Below, piece after piece: positions 32,381 to 36,267 of a stretch of 36,267 nucleotides of DNA (the first letter of the stretch is position 1; every line of letters starts with the position of its first letter). Where the stretch lies: assembly GCA_903970335.1 (NCBI GenBank), contig CAJCII010000131.1:1-36267 (forward strand), given 5' to 3'. The notes beneath the pieces are model-generated. The model searched no databases. It saw only the letters and a program-made list of their open reading frames with translations, and was not told the DNA's origin. Both the position numbers and the translations under genes were made by a program. The stretch is from Bacteroidota bacterium (lineage in GTDB: Bacteria; Verrucomicrobiota; Verrucomicrobiia; Methylacidiphilales; UBA1321).

Positions 32381-34756
32381 ATGCGCCCTTCGCTCTCCTC
32401 CCTCGTCCGCTTTAGCCTCGTCTTCACGATTGCGGCAACTTGTCTGTCTCTGGCCCTTCCCTCCGTCCGCGCCCAGGACGCACCAGTCTCGACCGCTGCC
32501 CATACCTTCACCATCGGCCCGGATGCCTTCCTCCTCGACGGCAAACCTTTCGTCATCCGCTGCGGTGAACTCCACTCCACCCGCGTTCCCCGCGAATACT
32601 GGAAGCAACGCCTCCAAATGTGCCACGCCATGGGCCTCAATGCCGTCTGCGTTTACCTCTTCTGGAATTACTACGAGCAGGAAGAGGGCAAGTTCGACTG
32701 GACCGGCCAGGCCGATGTCGCCGAGTTCTGCCGCGAGGCCCAGCAGGAAGGTCTCTGGGTCGTTCTCCGTCCCGGCCCCTACGTTTGCGCCGAATGGGAA
32801 ATGGGCGGACTTCCCTGGTGGTTGCTCAAGAACGACGGCATCAAGCTTCGCACCACCGATCCCCTCTTCATGGGCCCGGCCACCGCTTATCTCAAGGAGG
32901 TCGGTCGCGTCCTCGGCCCTCTCCAGGTCACTCACGGCGGTCCGATTCTCATGGTGCAGGTCGAAAACGAATACGGTTCCTACGGCAAGGATGCGGCCTA
33001 CATGGGCGCGCTCCGTCAGGCCATGCTCGATGCCGGATTCGATGTGCCCCTCTTCTCGTGCAACCCCGCAAACGCCATTCAGAACGGGTACCGCGACGAT
33101 ATCTTCCAAGTGGTCAATTTTGGCCCCGGCAATGCGGAGCGCGCCTTCGCTACCCTCAAGAAATACCAGAAAACCGGCCCCCTGATGAACGGTGAATTTT
33201 ACCCCGGATGGTTCGATTCCTGGGGTGTGGCCCATCAGGACAAACCGATCGACCGGGCTCTTTCGGACCTCGATTTCATGCTCAAGAACGGTCACTCCTT
33301 CAGCATCTATATGGCCCATGGCGGAACCACCTTCGGCCTCTGGTCCGGAGCCGACCGACCCTTCAAGCCCGACACCTCCAGCTACGACTACAACGCCCCC
33401 ATTTCGGAGGCAGGCTGGGCCACCGATAAGTTCACCAAAATCCGCACCCTCTTCCAGCAATACCTCCAACCGGGAGAAGCCATTCCCGATCCTCCGGCGG
33501 ACAACCCGGTCGTCGAGGTTCCCTCGTTCGCGCTCAACGAAGTCGCTCCCATCCGCGACAACCTCCCCGCCGCCGTCGCCACCGACGACCAACCCAAGAC
33601 CATGGAGGCCTACGATCAGGGCCACGGCTGCATTATCTACCGCACCACGCTTCCCGCAGGACCTGCCGGCAAACTCGCCGCCACGGACGTCCACGATTTC
33701 GCCTGGATCTCCCTCGACGGTCGCCAGGTCGGCGTGATGGACCGCCGTAGCAAAAAATTCGACATCGACCTGCCCGCGCGCTCCGCTCCGGCTCAACTCG
33801 ACATCCTTATCGAGGCCATGGGACGCGTCAATTTTGGTCAGGGCATCAACGACCGCAAAGGCCTCTACGCCCCCGTCACCTATACCCCCGATCAGGGAAC
33901 CGCTTCCACCTTGAGCGGCTGGCAAGTCTTCTCCCTCCCGCTCGATCAAACCGAATTGGCCGCCCTCAAATACCAACCCGCTCCCGCGAATGGCCCCGCC
34001 TTCTGGCGCGGCTCGTTCGACCTGGATGCCCCCGGCGATACGTTTCTCGATCTACGGAGTTGGGGCAAAGGCGTTGCTTGGGTCAACGGTCACTGTCTCG
34101 GCCGCTTCTGGAACATCGGCCCGACCCAAACGCTCTACTGCCCCGGCCCATGGCTTAACGCCGGAAAGAACGAAGTCGTCCTCCTCGATCTCGTCGGCCC
34201 CAGCGATCCGCATCTCATCGGCCTCAAGACTCCCATCCTCAGCGAACTTCATCTCGATCTCGACTTCACCCGCCACACCCAGTCCGGCGGCGCGTTCGAT
34301 GTCGGCAATCTCTCTCCTGCCGCCTCCGGTAGCTTCACCACCGATCTCGACTGGCAGGTGGTGAAATTCGCCGTCCCCGTCAGCGGTCGCTACCTCTCTT
34401 TCGACGCCCTCGACGCCTTCGACGGCAAACCCGTCGCCTCCGCCGCCGAGCTCGAGGCCCTCGATGCCAACGGCCAGACAATCCCGAACGCCGGTTGGAA
34501 AATCCTCTGGGTCGATAGCGCCGATACCGCCAACGGCGGCAACGCCGAATACGTCCTCGATGGTCAGTCCTCCTCTGCGTGGCAAACCGCCGGTACGGAT
34601 TCCTATCCCCATCGCATCGTCATCGATCTGGGCCAAAGCGTGACCGTCTCCGGCATCCGTTACCTTCCCAAGGAAGGCAATCCTGACGATCCCGGGCGCA
34701 TCAAGGATTACCAAATCTACGTCGGTGATCGGCCCTTCGGTCTTGCCCCTCAATAA
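32381..34756 (+). CDS. Secreted GH35 beta-galactosidase with F5/8-type C domain
   Basis: A 791-residue exported glycosidase. A signal peptide (SLVRFSLVFTIAATCLSLALPSVRA) is followed by a GH35 TIM barrel at about 40-360. Family motifs are FVIRCGELHSTRVPREYW, FWNYYEQEEGKFDW, RPGPYVCAEWEMGGLPWWL, VENEYGSYG with acid/base E197, and NGEFYPGWFDSWG with nucleophile E272. The middle part holds beta-sandwich jelly rolls (WVNGHCLGRFWNIGPTQ). The last 140 residues are a discoidin-like F5/8-type C carbohydrate-binding domain (VLDGQSSSAWQTAG, IVIDLGQSVTVSGIRYLP). ATG 32381 is preferred over an upstream GTG because the signal peptide begins there. GH35 enzymes remove terminal beta-galactose from glycans. 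Codons are strongly C-ending. It is six bases upstream of the GH27 gene. Confidence 0.93.
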   Translation: MRPSLSSLVRFSLVFTIAATCLSLALPSVRAQDAPVSTAAHTFTIGPDAFLLDGKPFVIRCGELHSTRVPREYWKQRLQMCHAMGLNAVCVYLFWNYYEQEEGKFDWTGQADVAEFCREAQQEGLWVVLRPGPYVCAEWEMGGLPWWLLKNDGIKLRTTDPLFMGPATAYLKEVGRVLGPLQVTHGGPILMVQVENEYGSYGKDAAYMGALRQAMLDAGFDVPLFSCNPANAIQNGYRDDIFQVVNFGPGNAERAFATLKKYQKTGPLMNGEFYPGWFDSWGVAHQDKPIDRALSDLDFMLKNGHSFSIYMAHGGTTFGLWSGADRPFKPDTSSYDYNAPISEAGWATDKFTKIRTLFQQYLQPGEAIPDPPADNPVVEVPSFALNEVAPIRDNLPAAVATDDQPKTMEAYDQGHGCIIYRTTLPAGPAGKLAATDVHDFAWISLDGRQVGVMDRRSKKFDIDLPARSAPAQLDILIEAMGRVNFGQGINDRKGLYAPVTYTPDQGTASTLSGWQVFSLPLDQTELAALKYQPAPANGPAFWRGSFDLDAPGDTFLDLRSWGKGVAWVNGHCLGRFWNIGPTQTLYCPGPWLNAGKNEVVLLDLVGPSDPHLIGLKTPILSELHLDLDFTRHTQSGGAFDVGNLSPAASGSFTTDLDWQVVKFAVPVSGRYLSFDALDAFDGKPVASAAELEALDANGQTIPNAGWKILWVDSADTANGGNAEYVLDGQSSSAWQTAGTDSYPHRIVIDLGQSVTVSGIRYLPKEGNPDDPGRIKDYQIYVGDRPFGLAPQ

Positions 34757-34762
34757 TCAATT

Positions 34763-36267
34763 ATGGCCCCAGCACCCGTTCGCGCCTCACTCGTCGTTTG
34801 CCTGGTGCTCACCCTCGCCTCTTCTGCCAAGGGCCAAGCCACGCCTCCGCCAGCTCCTGCCCCCGCTCCACCCAGCCTCACTCCACCCTGCCCGTCGACG
34901 CCACTCATCCACGGAGCCAAAGTCTTCGGCGTCCGCCCCGGTTCGCCTTTCCTCTTTACCGTCGCCGCCACGGGCGATCGTCCTCTCACCTTTTCAGCCG
35001 ATAATCTCCCCAGCGGCCTGACCCTCGATTCCGCCACCGGACGCATCACCGGCACCGCGCCAAAAAAAGGTGATTACGCGGTTACTCTTCATGCGAAAAA
35101 CGCCTTGGGCGAAACCCAACGCCCGCTCCTGATCAAAGCGGGCAACACCCTCGCCCTGACTCCACCGATGGGCTGGAACAGTTGGAACTGTTTCGCCGGT
35201 GCCGTCTCCGACGCCAAAATCCGCGCCGCCGCCGATGCCATGGTCGAGAGCCGCCTCATCGATCACGGCTGGACCTACATCAACATCGACGATTTCTGGC
35301 AGGTGAACCCCACCTCAAAAAACCTCACGCTCCTCGGTCCGGAACGCGACCCCAAGGGCAATATCCTCCCCAACTCCCGCTTCCCCGACATGCAGGCCCT
35401 GGCCCAATACATCCACGCCAAGGGTCTCAAGGCGGGGATCTATTCCTCGCCCGGGCCCTACACCTGTGGTGGCTGCACCGGCAGCTATCGGCATGAAGTG
35501 CAGGACGCCAATCAATACGCCGCCTGGGGTTTCGACTACTTGAAATACGATTGGTGCTCCTACGGCAAAATCTACAAAAAAGAAGACGGCCTCGACGGCA
35601 TGAAAAAGCCCTACCAAATCATGGCCGCTGCCCTGGCCCAGACCCACCGCGATATCGTCTTCAGCTTCTGCCAGTACGGCATGGGCGATGTCTGGCAGTG
35701 GGGCGCGGAAACCGGCGGCAATTCCTGGCGCACCACCGGCGATATCAACGACTCTTGGAAAAGCATGGTCCGCAATGCCGCCCGCGGCAACGGTATCGAG
35801 TCCTACGCCGGTCCCGGCCATTGGAACGACCCCGACATGCTCGTCGTCGGTCAGGTCGGCTGGGGGCCAAAACTTCACGCCACGCGCCTTACCCCCGACG
35901 AGCAGTACACCCACCTCAGCCTCTGGTGCCTCCAGGCCTCCCCGCTCCTCATCGGTTGCGACCTCACTCAACTCGATCCTTTCACTCTCGGCCTCTTGAC
36001 CAACGACGAAGTGATCGACGTCGACCAGGATCCCCTCGGTCAGGCCGCGCACCTCGTCCACCCGACGATGGCGGGCACAACGCCCATCCAAATCTGGGCC
36101 CGCCAGCTCGAAGACGGCTCCACCGCCATCGGCATCTTCAACCTGATCGACGTCCCAACCACTGACTCCATCGCGTGGAGTGACTTCCATCTCTTCGGTC
36201 CGCAAATCGTCCGCGATCTCTGGCGCCAAAAGGATCTCGGTAAATTCGACACGGAATTCACCACCCC
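34763..36267 (+). CDS. Secreted GH27 alpha-galactosidase with N-terminal Ig-like domain (cut by right edge)
   Basis: An open frame from ATG 34763 to the window end, 501 residues and no stop. A signal peptide (ASLVVCLVLTLASSAKG) and Pro-rich linker precede a putative Ig domain at about 45-125 (FTVAATGDRPLTFSADNLPS, GRITGTAPKKGDYAVTLHA). The GH27 barrel starts at LTPPMGWNSWNCF. Catalytic residues are nucleophile D263 in YLKYDWCSYG and acid/base D327 in WRTTGDINDSW; WNDPDMLVVG is also present. The visible part ends in the C-terminal beta domain (IQIWARQLEDGSTAIGIFNL). It releases alpha-linked galactose from oligo- and polysaccharides. With GH35 just upstream it suggests use of galactose-decorated plant or algal glycans. 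No Shine-Dalgarno is visible, so it is probably translated by coupling to the GH35 gene. Confidence 0.93.
   Translation, partial: MAPAPVRASLVVCLVLTLASSAKGQATPPPAPAPAPPSLTPPCPSTPLIHGAKVFGVRPGSPFLFTVAATGDRPLTFSADNLPSGLTLDSATGRITGTAPKKGDYAVTLHAKNALGETQRPLLIKAGNTLALTPPMGWNSWNCFAGAVSDAKIRAAADAMVESRLIDHGWTYINIDDFWQVNPTSKNLTLLGPERDPKGNILPNSRFPDMQALAQYIHAKGLKAGIYSSPGPYTCGGCTGSYRHEVQDANQYAAWGFDYLKYDWCSYGKIYKKEDGLDGMKKPYQIMAAALAQTHRDIVFSFCQYGMGDVWQWGAETGGNSWRTTGDINDSWKSMVRNAARGNGIESYAGPGHWNDPDMLVVGQVGWGPKLHATRLTPDEQYTHLSLWCLQASPLLIGCDLTQLDPFTLGLLTNDEVIDVDQDPLGQAAHLVHPTMAGTTPIQIWARQLEDGSTAIGIFNLIDVPTTDSIAWSDFHLFGPQIVRDLWRQKDLGKFDTEFTT

Noticed and set aside
32165-33976. 603-aa minus-strand frame
   Set aside because: It is antisense to the GH35 gene, whose catalytic motifs are clear. 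Strongly C-ending codons create long opposite frames here.
35315-36229. 304-aa minus-strand frame
   Set aside because: Antisense to the GH27 gene; the sense frame holds both catalytic aspartates.
1-36267. CRISPR arrays, insertion sequences, rRNA
   Set aside because: No regularly spaced repeats, transposase motifs or rRNA segments were seen on either strand.

Overview
The window looks like part of a chromosome from a Verrucomicrobiota bacterium, recognised at phylum level only. The grounds are a Porin_5-type outer membrane protein, a PEP-CTERM protein ending VPEPSSYALIGLGLL, a GLGLAEASALTW-type tyrosine recombinase, abundant GTG/TTG starts with few Shine-Dalgarno sequences, and secreted GH35 and GH27 glycosidases. 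There are four modules.

(1) Positions 1-3366 are the edge of an integrated element. A tyrosine recombinase, an unrecognised 409-aa protein, a small excisionase-like HTH protein and a probable replication/primase gene running off the left edge all read leftward in one tightly packed unit. It abuts an intact tRNA-Val(TAC) at 3292-3366.

(2) Positions 3698-21407 are a cell-surface block read rightward. A Porin_5 protein, a periplasmic coiled-coil protein and a 3,837-aa haemagglutinin-type beta-helix exoprotein form an operon with a 14-bp gap and a GTGA overlap. They are followed by a PEP-CTERM protein, a PstS-like periplasmic protein and a small exported GspC-like protein.

(3) Positions 21416-32232 are a sulfur and cysteine block and the most interesting part. 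It has an Rrf2-family regulator with four clustered cysteines, serine acetyltransferase, a YezD-like protein, cysteine synthase, a PLP aminotransferase, a small membrane protein and a SulP/STAS transporter. It ends with a three-gene operon: an encapsulin family 2 shell carrying a cyclic-nucleotide-binding-like domain (2B architecture), a SufS-type cysteine desulfurase with a 150-residue disordered N-terminal extension (the expected cargo), and a membrane-anchored rhodanese. Read together, sulfate is imported, serine is acetylated and converted to cysteine, and cysteine sulfur is released by a desulfurase sequestered in a protein nanocompartment, with the rhodanese as a likely persulfide handler. 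An AT-rich promoter motif recurs at three intergenic positions in this block and could be the operator of a shared regulon.

(4) Positions 32381-36267 are a two-gene glycosidase operon: a GH35 beta-galactosidase with a C-terminal F5/8-type C domain, and a GH27 alpha-galactosidase with an N-terminal Ig-like domain that is cut by the right edge.

No CRISPR array, rRNA or insertion sequence was seen. All family assignments are from reading motifs by eye; no database search was possible.
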